Translations under genes and position numbers: made by a program | Part shown: piece after piece, positions 1 to 5,909 of the stretch | How positions within the stretch are numbered: the first letter of the stretch is position 1 | Layout: each line of letters starts with the position of its first letter | Notes under the pieces: generated by a model | Databases searched by the model: none | The model's input: only the letters and a program-made list of their open reading frames with translations | What the model was told of the DNA's origin: nothing | Source of the DNA: Patescibacteria group bacterium | GTDB lineage: Bacteria > Patescibacteriota > Minisyncoccia > Phycocordibacterales > UBA2100 | Length of the DNA stretch: 6,117 nucleotides | Direction: 5' to 3' | Assembly: GCA_015491055.1 (NCBI GenBank) | Contig: WFWP01000012.1 | Location: 1 to 6,117 of the forward strand

Positions 1-2209
1 GTCCATATACTCGCAGATCCACACTTTGACGTGTGTAGTCCATCAACTCCAAATGTTCAACCCATAGCTTATCTATAGATTGAAGCAAGATCCTTCTTAA
101 TGAATTGTAATATGCCTCTTCTCCCATCTCGGCTTGTTTTTTGTTTGCTATCTCAATCAAATTTGACGAAGATATGGCTCTACTGCGTATCTCGGCAATC
201 CGATTTAACTCTGAATCAAGCTCTTGTTTGTCTCCGAACAATATCTCTCTTCGCAAACCATATACAACACGCCTTTGTTTATCCAACACATCATCATATG
301 CCAATATTCGCTTTCTGCTATCAAAATAAAACCCTTCAACCTTAGTTTGCGCATTTTCAAGTGCCCGAGTAATCAACTTTTGTTGTATCGGTTCATCTTC
401 AGGGATTCCGAATTTGCCCATCATGCTTTTGATAATATCACTGGCAAAAATGCGCATTAATGGATCTTCCAACGAGACAAAGAATTGAGTCTCTCCGGGA
501 TCTCCTTGCCTACCTGCGCGACCTCTTAATTGGTTATCTATGCGACGCGATTCATGCCTCTCCGTACCCAAAACAAACAATCCGCCAAGATTTTTTACCT
601 CTTCATATTCCTCTTTGGAAGCGTCCGGTCCTCCCAGTTTAATATCAACCCCCCTACCTGCCATATTTGTCGCTATTGTAACAGCGCCCTTCATACCGGC
701 TTTCGCTATTATTTCACCCTCTCTTTCATGATTTTTGGCATTCAATACATCATGTTTAATACCTTCTTTCTCCAAATAAGCGCTCAACAATTCATTTGTT
801 TCAACAGATGTTGTTCCTATTAAAACCGGTTGACCGGTTTTGTGTATTTCTCTGACTTTTGTGGAAATGGCTTTGAATTTCCCTTTTTGAGTTTGATATA
901 TCAAATCATTGTGATCAATACGCTTGGAAGGCACATTTGTAGGTATTTCCACGGTATTCAAACCGTACACTTTATAAAACTCCTCTGAACTTGTAACTGC
1001 GGTTCCCGTCATTCCGGAAAGTTTTTTATACATGCGAAAATAATTTTGATATGTGATTGACGCATAGGTCTTTGATTCTTTCTGTATCTCAACACCTTCC
1101 TTTGCCTCTATGGCCTGATGCAATCCCTCGCTCCAGCGCCTGCCCGGTTGCATGCGCCCGGTAAATTCATCAATTATCACTATTTGCCCATTATGTACAA
1201 CATACTCCCTGTCTCTTTTATAAAGCGCTTTGGCTTTAACCGCCGTCTCTAAATGGTGAACATATTTTATGCCACCTTCTGAATACAAATTATCTATACC
1301 CAATTCTTTCTCCGCCTTCTCAATACCGCCGTCTTTTATTTGAATGGCACGCATCTTTTCATCAACGATATAATCTTCACCTTCTTTGAAGTGCCTCACT
1401 ATCTTTGCAAATTTAATGTATAAATCAGCGGATTCGGAAGACGGAACCGAAATAATCAAAGGGGTTCTCGCTTCATCTATCAAGATGGAATCTATTTCGT
1501 CAATAACCGCAAAATGAAGATCTCTCTGAACCACACCATCTTTGCTTTGTGCCAAATTGTCACGCAAATAATCAAACCCGAACTCACTATTGGTTCCGTA
1601 AGTTATATCCGCCAAATATGCCTCCTTGCGTGTACACGGCTTCAACAACCGTTGCTCCAATTTATATGTGCCATGCTCATCTCTTTCTTTGTCAATGTCT
1701 CCACCCTGCTCAACGGGCGAATACAAATATGATTCTCCTCCCGCTATAACACCTACAGATAATCCCAAAAAAGCGTAAATTTGCCCCATTAAAGCCGCAT
1801 GTAATTTCGCCAAATAATCGTTAACGGTAACCAAATGTGCACCTTTACCTTCCAAAGCATTTAAGTATAACGGCATTGTTGCCACAAGCGTCTTACCTTC
1901 TCCGGTGCGCATCTCAGCTATATCACCATTGTGTATAACGATACCACCCAAAACCTGAACATCAAACGGGCGCATACCCGTGGTGCGTCGCGAGACTTCC
2001 CTAACTACCGCAAATGCCTCGGGTAATATATCATCAAGTGTTTGACCTTCATTCAACTTTTTTTTGAATTCATCGGTCTTATTCCGTAAGTCATCATCGG
2101 TCATTTTCCGAATCTCAGGTTCAAGATCGGAAACCATAGGCACCACCTTCTCCGCCCGTCGAAAAGCCTTGGTATTTTCGTCGCCAAAGAGCGCTTTTAA
2201 CAAAGACAT
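1..2209 (-). CDS. secA: Preprotein translocase ATPase SecA (C-terminus outside window)
   Basis: SecA is the cytoplasmic motor that drives unfolded preproteins through the SecYEG channel using ATP. The ATG at 2209 opens 736 complete codons and the frame runs off the left edge, so roughly the last 100-150 residues of a normal SecA are missing. Visible in order: Walker A TGEGKT (about residues 102-107), a YGTN...FDYLRDN block (204-218), Walker B DEID (238-241) followed by SILIDEARTPLIIS, the preprotein cross-linking region (about 255-400), MTGTA (401-405), TNMAGRGVDIKLGG (515-528), and the motif VI arginines in QLRGRAGRQGD (561-571). The frame ends in the helical scaffold near LMDYTRQSVDLRVYG. 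Between GLSVGV and RKEAY (about 157-193) there is an insertion about 30 residues longer than in E. coli SecA. In the same frame only a CTG lies between this ATG and an upstream stop, so the start is secure. There is no clear Shine-Dalgarno sequence. A 35-codon frame ends 4 nt upstream. Confidence 0.98.
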   Translation of the reverse strand, partial: MSLLKALFGDENTKAFRRAEKVVPMVSDLEPEIRKMTDDDLRNKTDEFKKKLNEGQTLDDILPEAFAVVREVSRRTTGMRPFDVQVLGGIVIHNGDIAEMRTGEGKTLVATMPLYLNALEGKGAHLVTVNDYLAKLHAALMGQIYAFLGLSVGVIAGGESYLYSPVEQGGDIDKERDEHGTYKLEQRLLKPCTRKEAYLADITYGTNSEFGFDYLRDNLAQSKDGVVQRDLHFAVIDEIDSILIDEARTPLIISVPSSESADLYIKFAKIVRHFKEGEDYIVDEKMRAIQIKDGGIEKAEKELGIDNLYSEGGIKYVHHLETAVKAKALYKRDREYVVHNGQIVIIDEFTGRMQPGRRWSEGLHQAIEAKEGVEIQKESKTYASITYQNYFRMYKKLSGMTGTAVTSSEEFYKVYGLNTVEIPTNVPSKRIDHNDLIYQTQKGKFKAISTKVREIHKTGQPVLIGTTSVETNELLSAYLEKEGIKHDVLNAKNHEREGEIIAKAGMKGAVTIATNMAGRGVDIKLGGPDASKEEYEEVKNLGGLFVLGTERHESRRIDNQLRGRAGRQGDPGETQFFVSLEDPLMRIFASDIIKSMMGKFGIPEDEPIQQKLITRALENAQTKVEGFYFDSRKRILAYDDVLDKQRRVVYGLRREILFGDKQELDSELNRIAEIRSRAISSSNLIEIANKKQAEMGEEAYYNSLRRILLQSIDKLWVEHLELMDYTRQSVDLRVYG

Positions 2210-2213
2210 ACAA

Positions 2214-2321
2214 CTATAAATTAACTTGAAAACCAGTCACGGCCATTGCGGATGACGGGTGCTTGCTCCAAAACGATAAATATATGAGTGCCGCCGCCAT
2301 CCGCAATAACAATGACTGCAT
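2214..2321 (-). CDS. Candidate 35-residue secA leader peptide, signal-peptide-like
   Basis: A 35-codon frame runs from an ATG at 2321 to a TAG at 2214-2216 and stops 4 nt (TTGT) before the secA ATG. The peptide has a short N-region with Arg7, a hydrophobic stretch from Met8 to Trp18 (MAAALIYLSFW), a polar stretch SKHPSS, and A-M-A at 25-27, which has the form of a signal peptidase I site. Eight residues follow, ending GFQVNL. The ATG lies 5 nt after the TATACT -10 box of the best promoter before secA, so it would be read from a leaderless or nearly leaderless transcript, as the neighbouring genes appear to be. This arrangement recalls SecM upstream of secA in E. coli, where export of SecM is coupled to secA translation. 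There is no SecM-type arrest motif, and 35 residues is barely enough to leave the ribosome tunnel. It could be a coupling frame or a chance frame. Confidence 0.35.
   Translation of the reverse strand: MQSLLLRMAAALIYLSFWSKHPSSAMAVTGFQVNL
2245..2307 (-). promoter_or_regulatory. Strong stem-loop in the secA leader
   Basis: ATTGCGGATG (2245-2254) and CATCCGCAAT (2298-2307) are perfect 10-bp inverted arms. Past one A/C mismatch, three more G-C pairs form (2256-2258 with 2294-2296), leaving a loop of about 35 nt. It lies between the predicted start of transcription and the secA ATG, and wholly inside the 35-codon frame. There is no T-run after it on either strand, so it does not look like a simple terminator. 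Ribosomes translating the small frame would have to open it, so it could link leader translation to secA expression. That role is inferred. Confidence 0.55.
2267..2292 (+). repeat. First copy of a two-block intergenic repeat
   Basis: This copy contains TCCAAAACGA (2267-2276) followed after three bases by ATATATGAGTGCC (2280-2292). Both blocks recur exactly at 2412-2421 and 2382-2394, but in the opposite order. A looser match extends from the first block leftward through GCCATTGCGGATG (2243-2254), which resembles GCCATCATTGCGATG before the second copy. Confidence 0.6.
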
Positions 2322-2326
2322 GCGAT

Positions 2327-2355
2327 AGTATAACAATAATTCACCCTTGTGTAAA
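2327..2355 (-). promoter_or_regulatory. Sigma70-type promoter for secA
   Basis: On the minus strand TTTACA (2355-2350) is separated by exactly 17 nt from TATACT (2332-2327). This is the best complete promoter match in the window. It lies beyond the terminator at 2423-2453, so secA would be transcribed independently of the upstream operon. Transcription would begin at about 2321-2319, on or next to the ATG of the 35-codon frame, giving secA a leader of about 110 nt that contains the inverted repeat 2245-2307. It overlaps the plus-strand promoter-like site at 2347-2374. Confidence 0.62.
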
Positions 2356-2374
2356 ATTGTTTATGTTGTATAAT
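2347..2374 (+). promoter_or_regulatory. Possible plus-strand promoter inside the gap
   Basis: TATAAT (2369-2374) is a perfect -10 box. TTGTGT (2347-2352) is a weak -35 match at 16-nt spacing. Transcription would start near 2381 and reach the terminator T-run at 2447-2452 after about 70 nt. It overlaps the -35 box of the secA promoter on the other strand, so the two could interfere. AT-rich DNA yields such boxes by chance, hence the moderate score. Confidence 0.35.
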
Positions 2375-2380
2375 AACCGG

Positions 2381-2452
2381 CATATATGAGTGCCATCATT
2401 GCGATGTGCATTCCAAAACGAGCAAAAAAGGCCATCATTGATGGGCTTTTTT
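2381..2452 (+). ncRNA. Possible small RNA of about 70 nt
   Basis: This stretch lies between a plus-strand TATAAT box and an intrinsic terminator whose T-run reads on the plus strand. That gives the promoter-terminator unit of a short independent transcript. It contains two copies of GCCATCATTG, and either can pair with the GATGGGC arm of the terminator. It matches no RNA family I recognise. A 45-codon frame from the ATG at 2386 runs through the terminator and is unlikely to be a gene. If the plus-strand promoter is not used, there is no RNA here. Confidence 0.22.
2382..2421 (+). repeat. Second copy of the two-block repeat, blocks in reversed order
   Basis: ATATATGAGTGCC (2382-2394, 13 bp) and TCCAAAACGA (2412-2421, 10 bp) match 2280-2292 and 2267-2276 exactly. 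The 13-bp block is 102 nt from its partner. A further 10-bp direct repeat, GCCATCATTG, occurs at 2392-2401 and again at 2431-2440 in the left arm of the terminator. Confidence 0.6.
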
Positions 2453-2453
2453 G
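2423..2453. terminator. Bidirectional intrinsic terminator
   Basis: Six A (2424-2429), a stem of G, one G/G mismatch and CCATC, loop ATT, the complementary arm GATGG and GC, then six T (2447-2452). The A and T tracts also pair, and C2423 pairs with G2453. It therefore works as a hairpin plus U-run on both strands. On the minus strand it ends the ATPase/lamin-tail operon about 100 nt after the stop codon. On the plus strand it would end any transcript starting near 2381. Confidence 0.85.
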
Positions 2454-2507
2454 TTGCTATTATTATGCCGCGTCCTATACTATTGTGCCCGCGCGCACGG
2501 CAACAAA
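2450..2507 (-). repeat. Inverted repeat in the 3' tail of the surface-protein mRNA
   Basis: TTTGTTGC (2450-2457) and GCAACAAA (2500-2507) are perfect 8-bp inverted arms. Inside them GTGC (2485-2488) and GCAC (2495-2498) form a small GC-rich hairpin. The outer arm shares its T residues with the terminator's T-tract, so on the minus-strand RNA the two structures compete for three bases. It may protect the mRNA end or tune termination; this is inferred. Confidence 0.45.
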
Positions 2508-2553
2508 TGTTTTAGCAAACTGACATGCTTTTACATATTACCACCAAAACAGT

Positions 2554-4296
2554 TCATTTAATTTCTTTTATTGTAAAACCCTCTGACATATTATCATAAT
2601 TGTCTTTCCGATTGCCTTCATTAGAAAAGTTATCTTCATATTTTTCAGACACATAATCAACCTCACCAACCATAAATAACGGGATTGAAGCAAACCCAAC
2701 CAAAATAAGTAAGCCGAATAACCATGAAAATTCCCCGTCATGAAACATTTTTGCAAGTTTCTCAAATATTTTCTTGTCTGTCGCCATATTTGCCATTGCA
2801 ACATATCGCTCGTCTTGCATGTTAACATTTGAAATATTTTCGGTAACTTTTGTAAATTCATCATTTACATTGTCAAAAGTATCGCTTGAAGCCGGGCGAT
2901 CGGGTTTGGGTTTTACATACATGCCTATTACCCTCAAATCGGTACGAATTTTCCGATTATCTTCAATAACATTTTCATTATTGTTGACATTTTCTTGGTT
3001 AGAAATACTTGAAATGCCATTAAGATTTACATTATGTAATGAATTCGACGACAAAACATCACCGATGACTTTGGCATCTTGATTTACCTTAATACTCAAA
3101 TCTTCATTCACGCTCTCACTCTCACGCACAGTATCACGAACAGAAGACAACGCCGTGTCAACAGCACCATACGGTTCATCGTTATCGATATGCTCAATAA
3201 CAGTATCTTCTTCGTCTTTATTCTTAAAATTATCGCTGGAAGCTACGAGTAAATTTCTCGCATCAAAAATTTTTACAACATCTCCATACCGAGACAAATC
3301 AATACCCGTGGTGTTTTCACCAAATTTCACCGATTTGTTTGCGGGAACAACAGTATGATCAGGTATCTTGAATCGTTTACGAGACGCGCGCACACTCCAC
3401 CCGTTTAATTCCATATCTATGGATGAATTATTAAATACTTCCACATATTTGTCCGATTTATTCACATGTATTGACACATCAGGTTTCAAGACCGTAACAG
3501 GCACCATAAATTCATCATACAATTTAAACTTGCTTGCTTTAATGTAAACTATGTACGAACCCTCAAAATCGTATATATGACTCGCGGAACAAACATTTGA
3601 TGCATGTCCGTCACCAAATGAGATTTGGCAATTTGCATTTACAGATTTACCGCGAGAATCATATATTTCCACATTTATATGAGTTTCATTTCCCATAAAA
3701 GTTCTTATGGGTGGAATATTTCTTATGTAAATATCTTGAGGAGGCTCCACCTCAACTGTACGATAAGTTATGGCATTGTTCACAGTCGGCGACACTTGCT
3801 GTGCCGCGCCGGATATTGGTGTATTTGAATTCACGGTTTCGGTTGTGGATGACGCTTGGACATATTCAAAACATAATTCACCTTCTACAACATCATTTTC
3901 CATGTACGTAACACTATGAACGATCGCACCTTCTGTATTTATCAATCGCAAAGTGTCACCTGAATTTGATAATGACATAACAGTGTCTATAATCGTATCA
4001 TATCCGCTAACCTTATCAGCTTTATTTGCCAAAAGTGCAATTTCTCCCGGGGATAAAATCATATCACCGATTCCTCCGTTTTTTGGAGGAATGTTTAAAA
4101 TGTGATTTGATCCATCATTAAACTTCCATCCCGTAATGTCAATGTCACTTAATCCTGTGTTTTGTATGCGGACCCATTCACCGTCACTATCACTTCCAAC
4201 CGGGTCACACATAACACCGGTTATAACCACATTTGCAAACGCAAATTCATGCAAAAAAACTAAAAACACCGCAAATAAAAACAAAAAACGCTTCAT
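2554..4296 (-). CDS. Membrane-anchored surface protein with two lamin-tail-like domains and a PKD-like domain
   Basis: A 580-residue protein of unknown specific function. Residues 1-21 form a Sec signal peptide (MKRFLFLFAVFLVFLHEFAFA, cut before N22). Residues 22-130 look like a lamin tail domain, an Ig-like fold: VITGVMCDP, GEWVRIQNTG, DITGWKFND and LSPGEIALLANKAD are typical. Residues 193-270 are PKD-like (CQISFGDGH, then HIYDFEGSYIVYIKAS) with Cys223 and Cys236 placed for a possible disulfide. Residues 272-350 resemble a second, more divergent lamin tail domain (KYVEVFNNSS, LNGWSV, IPDHTVVPANKSVKF). Residues 355-515 are an acidic, Asn/Ser-rich, probably disordered stretch. Residues 524-543 form one membrane span, followed by a charged tail of about 37 residues expected in the cytoplasm. 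The start is ATG overlapping the ATPase stop (ATGA), so translation is probably coupled. In other bacteria lamin tail domains occur in exported proteins and nucleases; no nuclease domain is seen here. A structural or adhesive role with the ATPase is inferred. Confidence 0.85.
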   Translation of the reverse strand: MKRFLFLFAVFLVFLHEFAFANVVITGVMCDPVGSDSDGEWVRIQNTGLSDIDITGWKFNDGSNHILNIPPKNGGIGDMILSPGEIALLANKADKVSGYDTIIDTVMSLSNSGDTLRLINTEGAIVHSVTYMENDVVEGELCFEYVQASSTTETVNSNTPISGAAQQVSPTVNNAITYRTVEVEPPQDIYIRNIPPIRTFMGNETHINVEIYDSRGKSVNANCQISFGDGHASNVCSASHIYDFEGSYIVYIKASKFKLYDEFMVPVTVLKPDVSIHVNKSDKYVEVFNNSSIDMELNGWSVRASRKRFKIPDHTVVPANKSVKFGENTTGIDLSRYGDVVKIFDARNLLVASSDNFKNKDEEDTVIEHIDNDEPYGAVDTALSSVRDTVRESESVNEDLSIKVNQDAKVIGDVLSSNSLHNVNLNGISSISNQENVNNNENVIEDNRKIRTDLRVIGMYVKPKPDRPASSDTFDNVNDEFTKVTENISNVNMQDERYVAMANMATDKKIFEKLAKMFHDGEFSWLFGLLILVGFASIPLFMVGEVDYVSEKYEDNFSNEGNRKDNYDNMSEGFTIKEIK

Positions 4297-5873
4297 ATGC
4301 CGAGTATAGCGCGTAATTCAGATTCAGGCATTTCAGGTAATGTGCTGTCATGTGCATACGAAACACTTGTGTTCATGGTACCTGCCGACTCTTTTTTCAC
4401 GGGACTGATGTCATTCTTCATATTGGTTTTTTTTATCTTTCCACCACTCGTAATTACGGCATTATTTGAATAATCACCTCCTTTTTTGGTTTGAATATCG
4501 GAATTTGAAGCATCGTAGGACTTATCTTGTTGTGTTTGCATCTTTTCTCGCAACAACTTCTTCCTGGCCTTTTTTCCCATACGAGCGGGGGTCAAACCCA
4601 TATTGTTAACCAAATCATCAATTTCAGCCTTGGGTCTGGCATATTTATGTCGCGAATAAATGATTATATCTTTTGCAAAACTTACACTTGGCGCTTCAAC
4701 AGGTTCTATGGTAAGAGCCGAAAAAGGAGAAGATCCGACACCATCTATCATTAAAGTCAAATATATTTGAGCAAAACCCAGATTTACTATATCATCTACA
4801 AAAAAAGTGGGTTTAAAAATCGTTTCCAAGACTTGCGCATCAAACGGTCCCACGCGAAAACTTACAATGGTACCCACATTTCCAAAAACCGCATTTCTTA
4901 CATTTTCATTCATTTGCTCAATGTATTGATGCGACAATATAAGCGCAAGTTTATATTTACGCGCCTCAGACAAAATATCGGCAAAATAATCATTCGTCAC
5001 AGACTGAAATTCGTCAACATATAAATAAAAAGGATTGACCGATTGCAATGCGTCAACCCCAAAATCCGCTCTGCTCATGGCCGTTAAATATATTTTCGTG
5101 ACAAGCATGCTTCCGAGTAAATCCGCATTTTGTTCCCCCAAACGACCTTTTGATAAATTAATTATCAAAATCTTCTTGGAATCCATAACCTCCCTAAAAT
5201 CAAAAGCGGACTTGGGTTGCGCAATTATGTTTCTAATCAAGGGATTGGATATGAATTGGCCGATTTTATTTTGTATTGCGGGAATCGCTTCCGCCCAAAA
5301 ACGGTCGGTATATGAAGACATTTCCTTTTTCCAATATTCCAAGACATTAACATCTTTAACTCTGTCCAAAACCTTATTGCGAAACTCTTTGTCACTTAAC
5401 ATTCTGTTAACATCCATCAATGTGGAATCCGGATATTCAAGTAATGCCAATAGTGTGTTTTGCAAAATATATTCCATTCGCGCGCTCCACACATCTTCCC
5501 ATATACGCTTAAAAGAACTCATAATACCGGATACAACCAAGTGTCTTTTATCAAAACCCATGTCCTCCATAATATTGAAACCGATCGGGTAATCCGAATC
5601 AAAAGGGGCAAAATATATAACATCTTTAATGCGAGATTGGGGAACAAAATCCAGCAACAATTCCGCGGTAGATCCATGAGGGTCTATAAAACACAACCCT
5701 TCTCCGTTTTGTATATCTTGAATTGCCATATTTTCCAACAGGGTTGACTTACCCATTCCGGTTTTCCCTATGATATACATGTGCCTTAATCTATCATCGC
5801 TCTTTATTCCAAATGCCGTATGCTTTCCACGCATATCGGTAATTGCGAAATAATTTATATTTTCCGAATTCAT
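4293..5873 (-). CDS. TraG/VirD4-like P-loop ATPase, soluble form
   Basis: A 526-residue ATPase of the class that moves DNA or protein in type IV secretion and conjugation (VirD4/TraG coupling proteins, VirB4, HerA/DUF87 relatives). Seen: Walker A GKTGMGKST (36-44), CFIDPHG (61-67), a helical region (about 105-225), ILIINLSKG (235-243), Walker B YLYVDEFQ (283-290) with D287/E288, LALILSHQYIEQM (299-311) in the sensor position, GNVGTIVSFRVG (321-332), and a YLTLMIDGVGSSPFSA block (361-376). A basic patch (GKKARKKLLREK, 423-434) precedes a disordered linker (about 438-505) and an acidic-hydrophobic C-terminus, PEMPESELRAILGI. There are no membrane segments, unlike classical VirD4. I chose ATG 5873 because a TATAAT box ends 7 nt before it; a TTG at 5891 would lie upstream of that box. 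It is first in an operon with the lamin-tail gene and overlaps it by 4 nt. Its substrate is not known. Confidence 0.88.
   Translation of the reverse strand: MNSENINYFAITDMRGKHTAFGIKSDDRLRHMYIIGKTGMGKSTLLENMAIQDIQNGEGLCFIDPHGSTAELLLDFVPQSRIKDVIYFAPFDSDYPIGFNIMEDMGFDKRHLVVSGIMSSFKRIWEDVWSARMEYILQNTLLALLEYPDSTLMDVNRMLSDKEFRNKVLDRVKDVNVLEYWKKEMSSYTDRFWAEAIPAIQNKIGQFISNPLIRNIIAQPKSAFDFREVMDSKKILIINLSKGRLGEQNADLLGSMLVTKIYLTAMSRADFGVDALQSVNPFYLYVDEFQSVTNDYFADILSEARKYKLALILSHQYIEQMNENVRNAVFGNVGTIVSFRVGPFDAQVLETIFKPTFFVDDIVNLGFAQIYLTLMIDGVGSSPFSALTIEPVEAPSVSFAKDIIIYSRHKYARPKAEIDDLVNNMGLTPARMGKKARKKLLREKMQTQQDKSYDASNSDIQTKKGGDYSNNAVITSGGKIKKTNMKNDISPVKKESAGTMNTSVSYAHDSTLPEMPESELRAILGI
4303..4308 (-). 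promoter_or_regulatory. -10-like box immediately before the lamin-tail gene
   Basis: TATACT on the minus strand ends 6 nt before the ATG at 4296 and lies inside the last codons of the ATPase gene. A transcript starting at the usual distance would begin on the ATG itself. No convincing -35 box lies at 16-18 nt. It may be an internal leaderless promoter giving extra surface protein, or chance. Confidence 0.3.
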
Positions 5874-5880
5874 ACTCAAA

Positions 5881-5886
5881 ATTATA
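5881..5886 (-). promoter_or_regulatory. -10 box of the ATPase/surface-protein operon
   Basis: A perfect TATAAT on the minus strand ends 7 nt before the ATG at 5873, so the mRNA would start on or beside the start codon (leaderless). The -35 region falls around 5902-5909, where TTGCAA is a partial match at a short 15-nt spacing, next to the PriA start codon. Confidence 0.5.
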
Positions 5887-5892
5887 CACAAA

Positions 5893-5901
5893 TGGTATAC
5901 T
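5893..5901 (+). promoter_or_regulatory. Extended -10 box of the priA-like gene
   Basis: TGGTATACT fits the extended -10 form TGnTATAnT. The hexamer TATACT (5896-5901) ends 8 nt before the ATG at 5910, so this gene too would have a leaderless or near-leaderless transcript. No good -35 box is present, which is tolerable for an extended -10 promoter. It lies 9 nt from the opposing TATAAT of the ATPase operon. Confidence 0.5.
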
Positions 5902-5909
5902 TTGCAATC

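Larger units (their letters stand above)
2210..2553. other. 344-nt signal-rich gap between secA and the surface-protein gene
   Basis: This gap contains no conserved long gene on either strand. Read from right to left it holds the 3' tail of the lamin-tail gene with a GC-rich inverted repeat (2450-2507), the bidirectional terminator (2423-2453), a plus-strand promoter-like site (2347-2374), the minus-strand secA promoter (2327-2355), and the secA leader with its stem-loop and 35-codon frame (2214-2321). Short sequence blocks occur twice, on either side of the promoters. I see no tRNA, rRNA, CRISPR or insertion-sequence signature in it. Confidence 0.8.

Noticed and set aside
100..1749. Several 60-97 codon plus-strand frames
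   Set aside because: All are antisense to secA, whose motifs continue unbroken through this stretch.
2476..2481. TATACT on the plus strand in the gap
   Set aside because: It has no plausible -35 box and no gene or terminator downstream in that direction before the antisense of the lamin-tail gene.
2386..2523. A 45-codon plus-strand frame starting ATGAGTGCC
   Set aside because: It reads straight through the intrinsic terminator and shows a low-quality, Cys/Tyr-rich composition. The terminator explains the sequence better.
2568..2864. A 98-codon minus-strand frame inside the lamin-tail gene
   Set aside because: It is an alternate-frame shadow of the C-terminal part of the 580-residue protein, which has coherent domains in the other frame.
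5035..5592. A 185-codon plus-strand open frame, the longest on that strand
   Set aside because: It lies wholly antisense to the ATPase gene, over conserved segments including the Walker B region. Its translation has no recognisable domain.
5874..5891. TTG at 5891 as an earlier start for the ATPase
   Set aside because: It would add six residues upstream of, and overlapping, a perfect TATAAT box. The ATG at 5873 is the better start.
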